Assembly: GCA_040772665.1 (NCBI GenBank)
Contig: JAXGXT010000004.1
Span: forward strand, 62,001-126,000
Reading direction: 5' to 3'
DNA from: JAXGXT01 sp040772665
Lineage (GTDB): Bacteria; Bacillota; Clostridia; Lachnospirales; Anaerotignaceae
Length of the DNA stretch: 64,000 bases
The notes under the pieces: model-generated
The model's input: only the letters and a program-made list of their open reading frames with translations
Databases searched by the model: none
What the model was told of the DNA's origin: nothing
Program-made: the position numbers and the translations under genes
Shown: in pieces, positions 25,017-32,970 of the stretch
Layout: each line of letters opens with the position of its first letter
Numbering within the stretch: position 1 is the first letter of the stretch

Positions 25017-25205
25017 TTAGTATCCAAAATACTCCTCATCGTCAAAGTCCTTAAAACTGCCTTTTGAAGAGCCGACAACCTGTTTCATACGTCCGCTTTT
25101 CCTTTTTAAGCCACTGCCTTCCGATTTACGTTTTTCCACTTCAGCTTCTTTTTCAAGTTTTTTCATTCTTTCATATCTTTCAAATTCCGATACCTTCTTT
25201 GACAC
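25017..25205 (-). CDS. small basic protein of unknown function
   Basis: A 62-residue protein: a charged helical N-terminus (SKKVSEFERYERMKKLEKEA), a basic glycine/serine middle and an acidic aromatic tail DFDDEEYFGY. The start is GTG 25205, six bases after AAGGAGAGG. The open frame extends upstream to 25301 and would add a hydrophobic stretch, but that segment is AT-rich promoter DNA: it contains a TTGACA/AATAAT promoter and lies before the ribosome site. Not recognised by family. It has its own promoter and terminator, so it is probably a real single gene. Confidence 0.65.
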   Translation of the reverse strand: MSKKVSEFERYERMKKLEKEAEVEKRKSEGSGLKRKSGRMKQVVGSSKGSFKDFDDEEYFGY

Positions 25206-25272
25206 AAGTTTCCTCTCCTTGATAATTAATAATATATGCAGTATAAATGATATAAATAATATAAGTGATATA

Positions 25273-25301
25273 ATTATTGAACAAAAGTAGGTTTCTGTCA
25301 A
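25273..25301 (-). promoter_or_regulatory. promoter of the 62-residue protein gene
   Basis: TTGACA (25301-25296), 17-bp spacer, AATAAT (25278-25273) on the minus strand, about 70 bp upstream of GTG 25205. Confidence 0.65.
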
Positions 25302-25319
25302 TAATTAAATTAAAAACTA

Positions 25320-25347
25320 TTGATAATTACTTCAAATTGTATATACT
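25320..25347 (+). promoter_or_regulatory. promoter of the DauR-like regulator
   Basis: TTGATA (25320-25325), 16-bp spacer, TATACT (25342-25347), 60 bp upstream of the start codon and divergent from the small-protein promoter. Confidence 0.6.
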
Positions 25348-25407
25348 AAAATTATCACATTAAAATAATGCATTCGGCATTAAAAAATTTTATTAAGGAG
25401 GGCTTCC

Positions 25408-26079
25408 ATGAAACAGAAATCTATTTCTCTCTCTAAAGCAGACAATGCAATTTTAGAATCTTATAAAGTTATGGCTGAAGGTCTTGCCGATTATTTAGGT
25501 GAGGGGTATGAGTTTGTTCTTCACAGCCTTGGAAACCTTGAACATTCCGTTATAAAAATAATAAACGGACACCATACAGGCAGAAAAGAAGGTTCTCCCA
25601 TAACAGATTTAGGGCTTTCAATGCTTCACAATATAAACGAAAAAAATCACGAAAACTATTTTACATATTTTAATAAAACTGCAAAAGGTGAGCCTCTTAA
25701 ATCCACTTCAATTTTCATACATGGTGAAAAAGGAAACATAATAGGAATGCTTTGCATAAACTTTTATATGAACACTCCTCTTTCCTCCATTTTAGAAACC
25801 TTTACTCAAAACGAGGATAACGACCAAACTGCTTTAAACTTAAGCGAAAGTTTTGTTGAGGATGTTGACGGGCTTTTAAGCATAAGCCTTAAAGAGGCAT
25901 CTGAAAAGGTTTACAGCGACCGTTCAATAGCCACTTCAAACAAAAATAAGGAGATAATTGCCATACTTAACGAAAAAGGCATTTTTAACTTTAAAGACTC
26001 TGTGGTAAAAATCGCAGCCTTAATGGGAATTTCAAGAAACACAGTTTACATGCATATAAGAAACATAGGAAAGAAATAA
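25408..26079 (+). CDS. YheO/DauR-like transcriptional regulator (PAS-like + HTH)
   Basis: A 223-aa protein with an N-terminal YheO-like PAS domain (about residues 15-125; GYEFVLHSLGNLEHSVIKIINGHH is the family opening, cited here only in part by its EFVLHSL core, and GNIIGMLCINF) and a C-terminal DauR-type helix-turn-helix (about 170-222; FKDSVVKIAALMGISRNTV in part). In Pseudomonas DauR controls D-arginine catabolism; here the ligand is unknown. ridA lies downstream on the opposite strand, converging, so it may not be a target. ATG 25408 has AAGGAGGG and a sigma-A promoter upstream. Confidence 0.85.
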   Translation: MKQKSISLSKADNAILESYKVMAEGLADYLGEGYEFVLHSLGNLEHSVIKIINGHHTGRKEGSPITDLGLSMLHNINEKNHENYFTYFNKTAKGEPLKSTSIFIHGEKGNIIGMLCINFYMNTPLSSILETFTQNEDNDQTALNLSESFVEDVDGLLSISLKEASEKVYSDRSIATSNKNKEIIAILNEKGIFNFKDSVVKIAALMGISRNTVYMHIRNIGKK

Positions 26080-26080
26080 A

Positions 26081-26118
26081 AAAACAGCACATTTCCAATA
26101 GGGAGTGTGCTGTTTTTT
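26081..26118 (+). terminator. Rho-independent terminator after the DauR-like gene
   Basis: AAAACAGCACA pairs perfectly with TGTGCTGTTTT, followed by a T tract on the plus strand, starting two bases after the stop codon. Confidence 0.9.
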
Positions 26119-26119
26119 G

Positions 26120-26345
26120 CTGATCTAAAGCCTTGGGCTCATGTCAGCACTTTGCTTCGCAAAGCAGGCACTTCGTGCCTGTGGCATCTATTTTTGCCAT
26201 GCATACCCAAACCCATTCACTTTTTGAAAAAAGTGATGTAGGAACGGCAAAGATAAATGCCGCCACAACGCAGTTGTGGTTTGCAAAGCAAATTCCTGAC
26301 CATAAAACTTTTGTTAAAACCGCATCTGCAGTTTTAAATAATGGG
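26120..26345 (+). repeat. hairpin cassette after the DauR-like gene
   Basis: Plus-strand copy of the cassette, following the plus-strand gene. Order: the 75-base module with TTTGCTTCGCAAAG and GGCACTTCGTGCC hairpins (26132-26205), the TCACTTTTTGAAAAAAGTGA hairpin (26218-26237), an inserted stretch with GCCGCCACAACGCAGTTGTGG, then CATAAAACTTTTGTTAAAACC and the decayed CCGCATCTGCAG stem (26320-26340). The remaining 26341-26445 has a short ACGGTGCAAAACCACCG hairpin and no gene. Confidence 0.8.
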
Positions 26346-26445
26346 GTAAAAAGAAATGGTAAAGATGAGCACCACCTCTTGATATCGAAAAGGTATCCGA
26401 CGGTGCAAAACCACCGCTTTACCCTACATATCAAAACTCTTTTCT

Positions 26446-26826
26446 TTATTTTGCTAAATTAGCAATTACCTCTACTTCGCAAAGCACCTTCTTAGGAAGC
26501 TCTTTAACAGCTACACAAGAACGTGCAGGCTTGCTTGTGAAATATTTTCCGTAAACCTCATTAAATGCCGCAAAATCAGCCATATTATCCAAAAAACATG
26601 TTGTCTTAACAACATCTTCAAAGCCTATTCCGTTTTCTTCAAGAATTGCCTTTAAATTAAGCATAACCCTTTCAGCCTGTTCTGTTACGTCGCTGCCTAC
26701 AACTTCACCTGTTCCAGGCATTAAAGGCACTTGTCCCGATGTAAACAGCAGCCCGTTAACCGAAACAGCTTGTGAATATGGCCCTATAGCCGCAGGAGCT
26801 TTATCTGTGCTTGTTATTTTTAACAT
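26446..26826 (-). CDS. ridA: RidA family reactive-enamine/imine deaminase
   Basis: Hydrolyses 2-aminoacrylate and related enamines/imines made by PLP enzymes, protecting other enzymes. The 126-aa protein is standard length for the YjgF/YER057c/UK114 family: AIGPYSQAVSVNG near residue 14, SGQVPLMPGTGEVVG near 30, and the active-site arginine and glutamate region ARSCVAVKELPKKVLCEVEVIA at the C-terminus (given by its RSCV and EVEVIA ends). ATG 26826 follows AGGAGGG. It has its own sigma-A promoter and is monocistronic. Confidence 0.93.
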   Translation of the reverse strand: MLKITSTDKAPAAIGPYSQAVSVNGLLFTSGQVPLMPGTGEVVGSDVTEQAERVMLNLKAILEENGIGFEDVVKTTCFLDNMADFAAFNEVYGKYFTSKPARSCVAVKELPKKVLCEVEVIANLAK

Positions 26827-26864
26827 ATTAAAACCCTCCTAAAATAAAATATTGTTTACTGATA

Positions 26865-26893
26865 ATTATATACATAAAATATATTTCAGTCAA
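26865..26893 (-). promoter_or_regulatory. ridA promoter
   Basis: TTGACT (26893-26888), 17-bp spacer, perfect TATAAT (26870-26865), about 40 bp upstream of the ridA start. Confidence 0.8.
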
Positions 26894-26902
26894 TACACTT
26901 TT

Positions 26903-28270
26903 TTATATTGAATGGCCTTTTGCCTTGTTATTTTCAAGTCTTTTATACCACCTGTCACTTTTAAGATAAATTGTATAAACAGTATTGCTCCAAATAGGTG
27001 CTATTATCCATGCTGCTGCAACTCCGTAGAAACCAAACCCAAGAATCTTAGCCGCAAAATATGCTACGGGAATACGAATTATAAGCTGTGCAACCACAGT
27101 GTTTATAAGTGCAAACATTGCATTTCCCGTGCCCTTTATAAAGCCCATAAGCGGATAGTAAACAGCGTAAATAATATACATCCAGCAAGATATTCTAAGA
27201 TACTTTGATGCCATAAAAATAACTTCTGCATCAGAATTAAAAATTCCCGTCAGTTTTTCGGCAAAAAGCATTATAACAATCATAAGCAATATATTAAAAG
27301 GAATAATTATTTTTCTGCCTGCCCACATGCCTTTTACGGCTCTTTCTTTTTGCCCTGCGCCAAGGTTTTGGCTTGTTACAGCCGCAACCGCATCATTTAC
27401 GGCAGTACAGGGAAGTATGGCAAAGTTATCAAGCTTTACGCAAATTCCGTATGCGGCAGAGGCTATCATGCCATAGCTGTTTACAATACCGTTTAAAGCA
27501 AGGTATGCAACATTAATCGTTGCCTGCTGTAGTGCACTTGGAAGTCCTATTCTAATAATGTCCTTTACATAAGTTTTGTCGAGAGTAAACTCCCTTGGAT
27601 TAAAGGTTATAACATGCTTTCTGCTTCTAAAATACACAATGCTTAATATAAAGGAAAGTGCCTGGGCAATAACAGTTGCATATGCCGCCCCTGCAACCCC
27701 CATGTTCATAGGAACAATAAAAACATAGTCAAGAATTATATTTGTTATTGTTGCGGCTATAACAAAATACATAGAGCTTTTTGAGTCACCAAAGCCTCTT
27801 TGCATTGCACATACAAGGTTATAGCCCAAAGTAAAAAGCATTCCTCCAAACACAATTCTTAAATAGCTCACAGCATAGTCCATGGCTTCTATAGGCGTGG
27901 AAATCCACGTCAAAATATGAGGGGAAAGAATAAGCCCCAGCACAGTTATTATTACTGCACCAATAAGGAACATTGTTATAGAGGTATTTGCAAGACGTTT
28001 AATCCTTTGCGAATCATTAACGCCCACAAGAGAGCTTATAAGAATTGTGACACCAAGGCTCATTCCTGCAACAGCCATGAAAAGCACATTCATAACAGGG
28101 CCGCTTACTGAAACGGCAACCGTTGCCGCCGTATCAAGGTATTTACCAACAAAATAAAGGTCGACGGCATTATAAAGTGCCTGAAACATATTGCTTATAA
28201 CAATAGGCAGGGCAAAAACAAAAATTTGTTTATTTAAATCTCCTTTTGTTAAATCGTTTTTAAGAGCCAT
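26903..28270 (-). CDS. MATE family efflux transporter
   Basis: A 455-aa polytopic membrane protein with about 12 helices in two similar halves, as expected of the Na+- or H+-coupled multidrug and toxin extrusion family (DinF/NorM-like branch). Seen: FVFALPIVISNMFQALYNAVD at the N-terminus (core ALPIVISNMFQALYN), AAVTSQNLGAGQ near residue 255 and GTGNAMFALI near 385. ATG 28270 has GGGGG upstream. It lies downstream of tRNA-Phe, whose terminator separates the two. Substrate not predictable. Confidence 0.9.
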   Translation of the reverse strand: MALKNDLTKGDLNKQIFVFALPIVISNMFQALYNAVDLYFVGKYLDTAATVAVSVSGPVMNVLFMAVAGMSLGVTILISSLVGVNDSQRIKRLANTSITMFLIGAVIITVLGLILSPHILTWISTPIEAMDYAVSYLRIVFGGMLFTLGYNLVCAMQRGFGDSKSSMYFVIAATITNIILDYVFIVPMNMGVAGAAYATVIAQALSFILSIVYFRSRKHVITFNPREFTLDKTYVKDIIRIGLPSALQQATINVAYLALNGIVNSYGMIASAAYGICVKLDNFAILPCTAVNDAVAAVTSQNLGAGQKERAVKGMWAGRKIIIPFNILLMIVIMLFAEKLTGIFNSDAEVIFMASKYLRISCWMYIIYAVYYPLMGFIKGTGNAMFALINTVVAQLIIRIPVAYFAAKILGFGFYGVAAAWIIAPIWSNTVYTIYLKSDRWYKRLENNKAKGHSI

Positions 28271-28293
28271 TGTATTTCCCCCTAAATTTTTAT

Positions 28294-28324
28294 AAAAAAT
28301 AGTGCAGACCAATAAGCCTGCACT
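28294..28324 (-). terminator. terminator after tRNA-Phe
   Basis: AGTGCAG pairs with CTGCACT around a ten-base loop, followed by a T tract on the minus strand. It lies 40 bp beyond the tRNA 3' end and just before the MATE start. Confidence 0.8.
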
Positions 28325-28363
28325 TCAACTTTTCAAAGTCTGCACTTCTTCTTTTTTAAAAAG

Positions 28364-28436
<73 letters not shown>

Positions 28437-28454
28437 AAATCAACAACAATAATT

Positions 28455-28483
28455 ATTATAGTGACTTTGGCATACTTTGTCAA
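28455..28483 (-). promoter_or_regulatory. consensus sigma-A promoter of tRNA-Phe
   Basis: TTGACA (28483-28478), 17-bp spacer, TATAAT (28460-28455), all consensus, ending 18 bp before the mature tRNA 5' end. Confidence 0.93.
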
Positions 28484-28499
28484 GCTAAATCGAAAAAAA

Positions 28500-28880
28500 T
28501 AAAACCTTGGGGCTTTGCCGGATTAAGACCTTGGGGCTCTGCCCCAACGCCCCGCAAGGGTTTCACCCTTGACCCATAACGCAAAACTATGGTTTTGCTT
28601 GGGTAATTTTTTTAATCTATGGCTTAATTTTCATTTAAGCTAAGCCGTAATTCATACACTTATGAAACACTAAAAACCGCAGATGCGGTTTTTACAAAAG
28701 TTTTTGTTTCGCTTTTTTCAAAAAGCGAATGGGTTTGGGTATGCATGGCAAAAATAGATGCCACAGGCACGAAGTGCCTGCTTTGCGAAGCAAAGTGCTG
28801 ACATGAGCCCAAGCTCTTCCATAAGTTTGGACATGAGCCCAAGGTCTTCCATAGATTTGGGCAAGATCCAAGGCCTTTCC
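28500..28880 (-). repeat. hairpin cassette between etfA and tRNA-Phe
   Basis: A long copy. In the etfA direction: extra CCAAGG-type spacers (28810-28880), the 75-base module (28731-28815), the TTCGCTTTTT-AAAAAGCGAA hairpin, the CCGCATCTGCGG stem (28675-28692), the GCAAAACCATAGTTTTGC hairpin (28580-28597), and the AAGGGTGAAACCCTT / GGGGCAGAGCCCC module (28528-28577). Another GACCTTGGGGCTTTGCC fragment is at 28503. These explain most of the 502-bp gap. Confidence 0.85.
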
Positions 28881-28891
28881 GCTCATTTCAT

Positions 28892-28920
28892 AAAAAAAGA
28901 TGCGGATAAAAATCCGCACC
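28892..28920 (-). terminator. Rho-independent terminator after etfA
   Basis: GGTGCGGAT pairs with ATCCGCATC around a four-base loop, followed by seven T on the minus strand, 20 bp beyond the etfA stop. Confidence 0.9.
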
Positions 28921-28938
28921 TTCTTAAACCACCTGAAA

Positions 28939-29988
28939 TTAAGCGTTTTTCTCTTCGTTATATTTCTTAAGAGCCTCTGTTAATTTAGGGAGAATAACCT
29001 TAAGGTCACCAACAATACCTAAATCTGAAAGGCCGAAAATTGGAGCAGTTTCATTTTTGTTAATGGAAATGATAAGCTCACTGTTTTCCATACCGGCAGC
29101 ATGCTGAATAGCGCCTGAAATACCACAAGCAAGATAAAGTTCAGGTCTAACTGTTTTACCTGTCTGACCAACCTGTCTTGAGTTTTCAATCCAGCCTGCG
29201 TCAACACAAGCTCTTGAAGAAGAAATTTCTCCGCCAAGCTCTTTAGCACACTCTTTAAGCATTTCAAAGCCTTGTGCATTACCAATACCACGTCCGCCGG
29301 AAACAAGAATCTTAGCTTCTGTAATATCAACAGCCTTCTTAGAAGCCTTAACAACTTCAAGAATTTCAATGTTCATATCAGCCTCTGTAAACTGAATGTC
29401 CATTTTGATTAATTCGCCTGTTCTTTCCATATCTCTGTCAGCTTTTCTCATAACGCCTGGACGAACTGTAGCCATCTGTGGTTTTGTTCTTGGGCACATA
29501 AGAGTAGCCATAATGTTACCGCCGAAAGCAGGACGTGTCATAAGAAGACCTCTTGAACCGTCAGCTGAGCCTAAAGCCTCTTCTTTAGCTTTTTCCTCAT
29601 CTGTTTTAACCATTCTTAAGCCTGTACAGTCAGCTGTAAGACCTGTTTTGATACGGCTTGCAAGTCTTGGAGCAACGTCACGACCAATTGAGGATGCACC
29701 AAAGAGCATAATTTCAGGGTCATATTTTTTGCAAACTTCTGTAAGAGCTTTTGTATAAGGCTCTGTTGCATATTCCTTTAAGCACTTGTCCTCGATTAAA
29801 ATAACTTTATCAGCACCATACTGAAATAATTTTGCAACCTGGTTTTCAATGTCGTGGCCTAATAAAACAGCAACTACATCCTCTTTTAAATCTTCCTTTA
29901 ATCTTGTAGCTTCACCGATAAGCTCAAGTCCCACATTCTGAACCTTGCCGCTTCTTTGTTCAACTACTACATATATTCCATTACTCAT
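28939..29988 (-). CDS. etfA: electron transfer flavoprotein alpha subunit
   Basis: EtfA (349 aa) binds FAD and passes electrons to or from the acyl-CoA dehydrogenase. The C-terminal FAD domain is intact: ILVSGGRGIGNAQGF near residue 225, SSRACVDAGW near 256, QVGQTGKTVRPELYLACGISGAIQH near 273-297 (FAD-binding core GQTGKTVRPELY), and SINKNETAPIF near 308. In anaerobic Clostridia the Bcd-EtfAB complex couples crotonyl-CoA reduction to ferredoxin reduction by flavin bifurcation; that function is inferred from context. ATG 29988 follows GGAGGGA; last gene of bcd-etfB-etfA. Confidence 0.95.
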   Translation of the reverse strand: MSNGIYVVVEQRSGKVQNVGLELIGEATRLKEDLKEDVVAVLLGHDIENQVAKLFQYGADKVILIEDKCLKEYATEPYTKALTEVCKKYDPEIMLFGASSIGRDVAPRLASRIKTGLTADCTGLRMVKTDEEKAKEEALGSADGSRGLLMTRPAFGGNIMATLMCPRTKPQMATVRPGVMRKADRDMERTGELIKMDIQFTEADMNIEILEVVKASKKAVDITEAKILVSGGRGIGNAQGFEMLKECAKELGGEISSSRACVDAGWIENSRQVGQTGKTVRPELYLACGISGAIQHAAGMENSELIISINKNETAPIFGLSDLGIVGDLKVILPKLTEALKKYNEEKNA

Positions 29989-30023
29989 TGCAGAGTTCCC
30001 TCCTATTCTTTATACTGGATAAA

Positions 30024-30815
30024 TTAGATAATATGCTTTTCTTCAAGTTTCGCCATAATTGCAGAAACAGCCTGCTCTGTGGAAAGGTCTTTAAGAATTG
30101 TACCCGCACCCTTAACTTCTTTAGTAAAGGATTTGTATACGTTTGTTGGTGAACCTTTTAAGCCGATCATGTCAAGCTCAAGGTCATCTTTAAGTTCCTC
30201 AAAGCCGATAATTCTGATGTCTTTTTGATATGCGTCAACAATACCGCTAACTGTCATGTATCTTGCATCTGCAAGGTCTGCAATAGCTGTAAGGAGGCAA
30301 GGTGTTTTAATTTTGATGATGTGGTATCCATCTTCAAACTGTCTTTTAACAACAAGGTGATCTTCAGCAGCCTCTCTGACTTCTTCAACATATGAAACCT
30401 GAGGAATGCCAAGCTTTTCAGCAATCTGAGGGCCAACCTGAGCTGTGTCACCGTCAATAGCCTGACGTCCTGTGATTATAATATCAAAGCCTAATTTTTT
30501 AAGTGCAGCAGCAATAATTCCGCTTGTTGCGTATGTATCTGAACCGCCGAATTCTCTTGCAGAAAGAAGAATAGCGTCATCACAGCCCATAGCTAAAGCT
30601 TCTCTAAGCGCTACGTCTGCCTGTGGAGGACCCATGGAAACAACTGTTACTGTGCCGCCAACTCTGTCTCTTAACTGTAAAGCAGCCTCAATACCTGTTT
30701 TATCATCAGGGTTAATAATGCTTGGAACGCCATCTCTTATAAGAGTGCCTGTTTTTGGATCTATTTTAACTTCTACGGTATCTGGAACCTGTTTAATGCA
30801 TACAACGATTTTCAT
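30024..30815 (-). CDS. etfB: electron transfer flavoprotein beta subunit
   Basis: EtfB (263 aa, standard) with the N-terminal CIKQVPDTVEVKIDP, the central GRQAIDGDTAQVGPQIAEKLG signature near residue 122 (core AIDGDTAQVGPQ) and the C-terminal recognition segment that docks on the dehydrogenase. In bifurcating ETFs this subunit carries the second FAD near the NADH site. It lies between bcd and etfA, 35 bp before etfA and about 50 bp after bcd, the usual clostridial order. ATG 30815 follows GGAAGGAG. Confidence 0.95.
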   Translation of the reverse strand: MKIVVCIKQVPDTVEVKIDPKTGTLIRDGVPSIINPDDKTGIEAALQLRDRVGGTVTVVSMGPPQADVALREALAMGCDDAILLSAREFGGSDTYATSGIIAAALKKLGFDIIITGRQAIDGDTAQVGPQIAEKLGIPQVSYVEEVREAAEDHLVVKRQFEDGYHIIKIKTPCLLTAIADLADARYMTVSGIVDAYQKDIRIIGFEELKDDLELDMIGLKGSPTNVYKSFTKEVKGAGTILKDLSTEQAVSAIMAKLEEKHII

Positions 30816-30867
30816 CTTAGTTCTCCTTCCAATATTTTAATTGTTTTAACGGTAAAATGAGGATTAA

Positions 30868-32010
30868 TTAGATTTTCATTGATCCTGAAATAATCATCTT
30901 CATAGCTTCTGATGTACCTTCATAAATCTCTGTAATCTTAGCATCTCTCATTGCTCTTTCAACAGGATATTCTCTACAGTAACCGTAACCGCCGAATAAC
31001 TGAACGCATTCACGTGTAACTTCGTTTGCAACATCTGAAGCAAATAATTTACACATAGCCGCAAGAGGAGCATAGTTTTCACGGTTGTCTTTAGCAACAG
31101 CCGCTCTCCATACCATAAGTCTTGCCGCATCAACCTTTGTCTGAAGCATAGCAAGCTTAAACTGTGTGTTTTGGAATTTGCTGATTGTTTTACCAAACTG
31201 TTTTCTTTCCTGAACATATTTAATTGTTTCGTTAATTGCACCCTGAGCAATACCAACAGCCTGAGCACCGATACCGATACGTCCGCCGGCAAGTGCTGTC
31301 ATAGCAATTTTGTATCCTGCGCCTTCTTTTCCAAGAAGTCTGTCAGCAGAAACTCTAACGTTTTCGTAAATAACTTCAACGTTTGAAGCCGCTCTGATAC
31401 CCATACGCTCAATATTAGGGCCAACTGTAAGGCCAGGTGTATCTCTGTCAACTATGAAAGCTGACATTCCCTTTGGTCCGATTGATTTATCTGTAAGTGC
31501 GAAAACAACAAATGTATCAGCGAAACCGCCGTTTGTTGTAAACACCTTTGTTCCTGTAATTACATATTCGTCGCCGTCTTTAATAGCTTCTGTCTGAACT
31601 CCTGCAGCGTCTGTACCTGCGCCAGGCTCTGTTAAACCGTAGCAGCCAACTTTTGAGCCGTCTACAAGAGGTCTTAAATATTTCTGTTTTTGATCCTCTG
31701 TGCCGAACTCGTTTATACAAGCACAAGCAAGGGAGGTATGAACTGACATAGTGATTCCTGTTGAAGCGTCAACCTTTGAAACCTCTTCCATAGCCAAAGT
31801 ATAAGTGAGAACGTCTGCACCTGCTCCGCCGTATTCTTTGCTGTAAGGGATGCCGAACATATGGCACTTCTGAAGCTTTTGAACAAGCTCCTGTGAATAC
31901 TCTTCAGCCTCATCCATATCTTTAGCGATTGGTTTGATTTCTGTTTCCGCAAATTTACGGAATAATTCTTGCTGAAGTAACTGTGTCTTTGTTAATTTAA
32001 AACCTTCCAT
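30868..32010 (-). CDS. bcd: short-chain acyl-CoA dehydrogenase, probably butyryl-CoA dehydrogenase
   Basis: A 380-aa FAD enzyme that reduces crotonyl-CoA to butyryl-CoA with EtfAB. Motifs: GLTEPGAGTDA near residue 128, TKVFTTNGGFADTF near 155, QLFGGYGYCREYPVERAMRDAK near 335-356 (core GGYGYCREYPVER), and the catalytic glutamate in YEGTSEAMK near 366. Substrate range by sequence alone is short-chain; butyryl specificity is inferred from the adjoining etfBA. crt, hbd and thl are not in the window. ATG 32010 follows AGGAGG. Transcription starts about 295 bp upstream in a structured leader. Confidence 0.9.
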   Translation of the reverse strand: MEGFKLTKTQLLQQELFRKFAETEIKPIAKDMDEAEEYSQELVQKLQKCHMFGIPYSKEYGGAGADVLTYTLAMEEVSKVDASTGITMSVHTSLACACINEFGTEDQKQKYLRPLVDGSKVGCYGLTEPGAGTDAAGVQTEAIKDGDEYVITGTKVFTTNGGFADTFVVFALTDKSIGPKGMSAFIVDRDTPGLTVGPNIERMGIRAASNVEVIYENVRVSADRLLGKEGAGYKIAMTALAGGRIGIGAQAVGIAQGAINETIKYVQERKQFGKTISKFQNTQFKLAMLQTKVDAARLMVWRAAVAKDNRENYAPLAAMCKLFASDVANEVTRECVQLFGGYGYCREYPVERAMRDAKITEIYEGTSEAMKMIISGSMKI

Positions 32011-32119
32011 TTACGTATTCCTCCTGTTTAAAATAATATTAAAATACATAACCTCGTTTAATAAAGATTATACTTTTTGGCTTATATGTCGGAACAGACC
32101 TGAAATTAAATGACACCCT

Positions 32120-32227
32120 ATGTCTAAAGCTTAATTCTTCCACATTGCAAATATTTTGCATACTAAATATAGAATAAAATATAAACACACATCAATATAT
32201 TGATATGTGTGCACCTTCTTTAGACAT
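32120..32227 (-). promoter_or_regulatory. structured leader element upstream of bcd
   Basis: Within the untranslated leader a perfect 10-bp stem (ATGTCTAAAG at 32227-32218 with CTTTAGACAT at 32129-32120) encloses two hairpins: a 20-nt-arm AT-rich hairpin built on ATCAATATATTGAT with ACACAT/GTGTGT flanks (32185-32210) followed by a T-rich run, and TGCAAAATATTTGCA (32146-32160). The three-way shape suggests a regulatory RNA. No known riboswitch was recognised. The rest of the 420-bp gap has the promoter but no gene. Confidence 0.5.
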
Positions 32228-32311
32228 GAACTTGTTATGCCACGCTTTGAATGAACTTTTGATGTCAAGTCCCCAAAAGAAACACCACCGACAACACTAA
32301 TCCACAGACTT

Positions 32312-32340
32312 ACTTTATCTCTTTGACACAAAATTGTCAA
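32312..32340 (-). promoter_or_regulatory. promoter of bcd-etfB-etfA
   Basis: TTGACA (32340-32335), 17-bp spacer, TAAAGT (32317-32312) on the minus strand; expected start near 32305. Confidence 0.7.
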
Positions 32341-32430
32341 TACAATTTTTTAGTATATGTGCTTTTTGTTAGGTTTTCACAAATTTAGCTTTAGATTGTT
32401 TAATTTTTAGCCCCTAAAACTAAAACTTGA

Positions 32431-32970
32431 CTATTTTCTGTTGTTTTCCATAAGGCAAGTATTTACAGCCTCAAGATAGTTAAGTATGCCGTTTGACATA
32501 TATTTCACTTCGTATTTTTCCTCAAATGCTGTCAGGGGTATGGATTTTCTCTCTCCTTTTTGAGCACCTTCCCAAAATCTCAAAAGTAAATTAAAAGGAA
32601 GAAAATAGAACTTGTTTATACAGCTGAAATGCACCAAAAGAAAAGACACTCCCCCCTGTTCAATAAATTCTTTCATAAACAGAAGCTGATGTTCATGTAT
32701 GTTTTGTATGGGCAAAGATTTAAGACTTGTTTCTTTAGCGTCAAAGCAGATTCCCACTCCCTGTGCCATCCCTATATAGTCTACAGTGCTTTGCGAATCA
32801 AAATATCCCAATGTTATTGTGCCTTTTTTGTTATCCACTTCCACAGGAGTAATTGGTGTTGGAATTTTTTGAATAACGGCAATGCTTTTTTGCCTGTAAA
32901 AATCATTTGTAAAATTTACAATTGACTCAAGGGCACTCCCTCTTAACCCTCTTGAATTCCAATAGCCCAT
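32431..32970 (-). CDS. recU: Holliday junction resolvase RecU
   Basis: RecU (179 aa) resolves recombination intermediates in Firmicutes. The N-terminal NSRGLRGSALESIVNFTNDFY (core RGSALESIVNFT), STVDYIGM near residue 64 and the catalytic CFDAKETSLKSLPIQNIHEHQ near 74-94 (acid D and K pair in FDAKET) are present, followed by HFSCINKFYFLP. Its ATG lies inside the end of queG with a 28-bp overlap. In Bacillus recU pairs with a penicillin-binding protein gene; here it is the last gene of an RNA-modification run, an uncommon setting. Confidence 0.93.
   Translation of the reverse strand: MGYWNSRGLRGSALESIVNFTNDFYRQKSIAVIQKIPTPITPVEVDNKKGTITLGYFDSQSTVDYIGMAQGVGICFDAKETSLKSLPIQNIHEHQLLFMKEFIEQGGVSFLLVHFSCINKFYFLPFNLLLRFWEGAQKGERKSIPLTAFEEKYEVKYMSNGILNYLEAVNTCLMENNRK

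Noticed and set aside
28660..28842. Open frames across M1 modules as small genes
   Set aside because: The same peptide appears wherever the repeat occurs, with no ribosome site and with ends falling at arbitrary places in the hairpins.
32131..32340. A 69-residue frame in the bcd leader as a gene
   Set aside because: It starts inside the promoter -35, has no ribosome site, and overlaps the leader helices.
32366..32382. Rex redox-repressor site upstream of bcd
   Set aside because: TTGTTAGGTTTTCACAA resembles TTGTTAA-N4-TTAACAA but has mismatches in both arms and is one base short; it also lies upstream of the -35.
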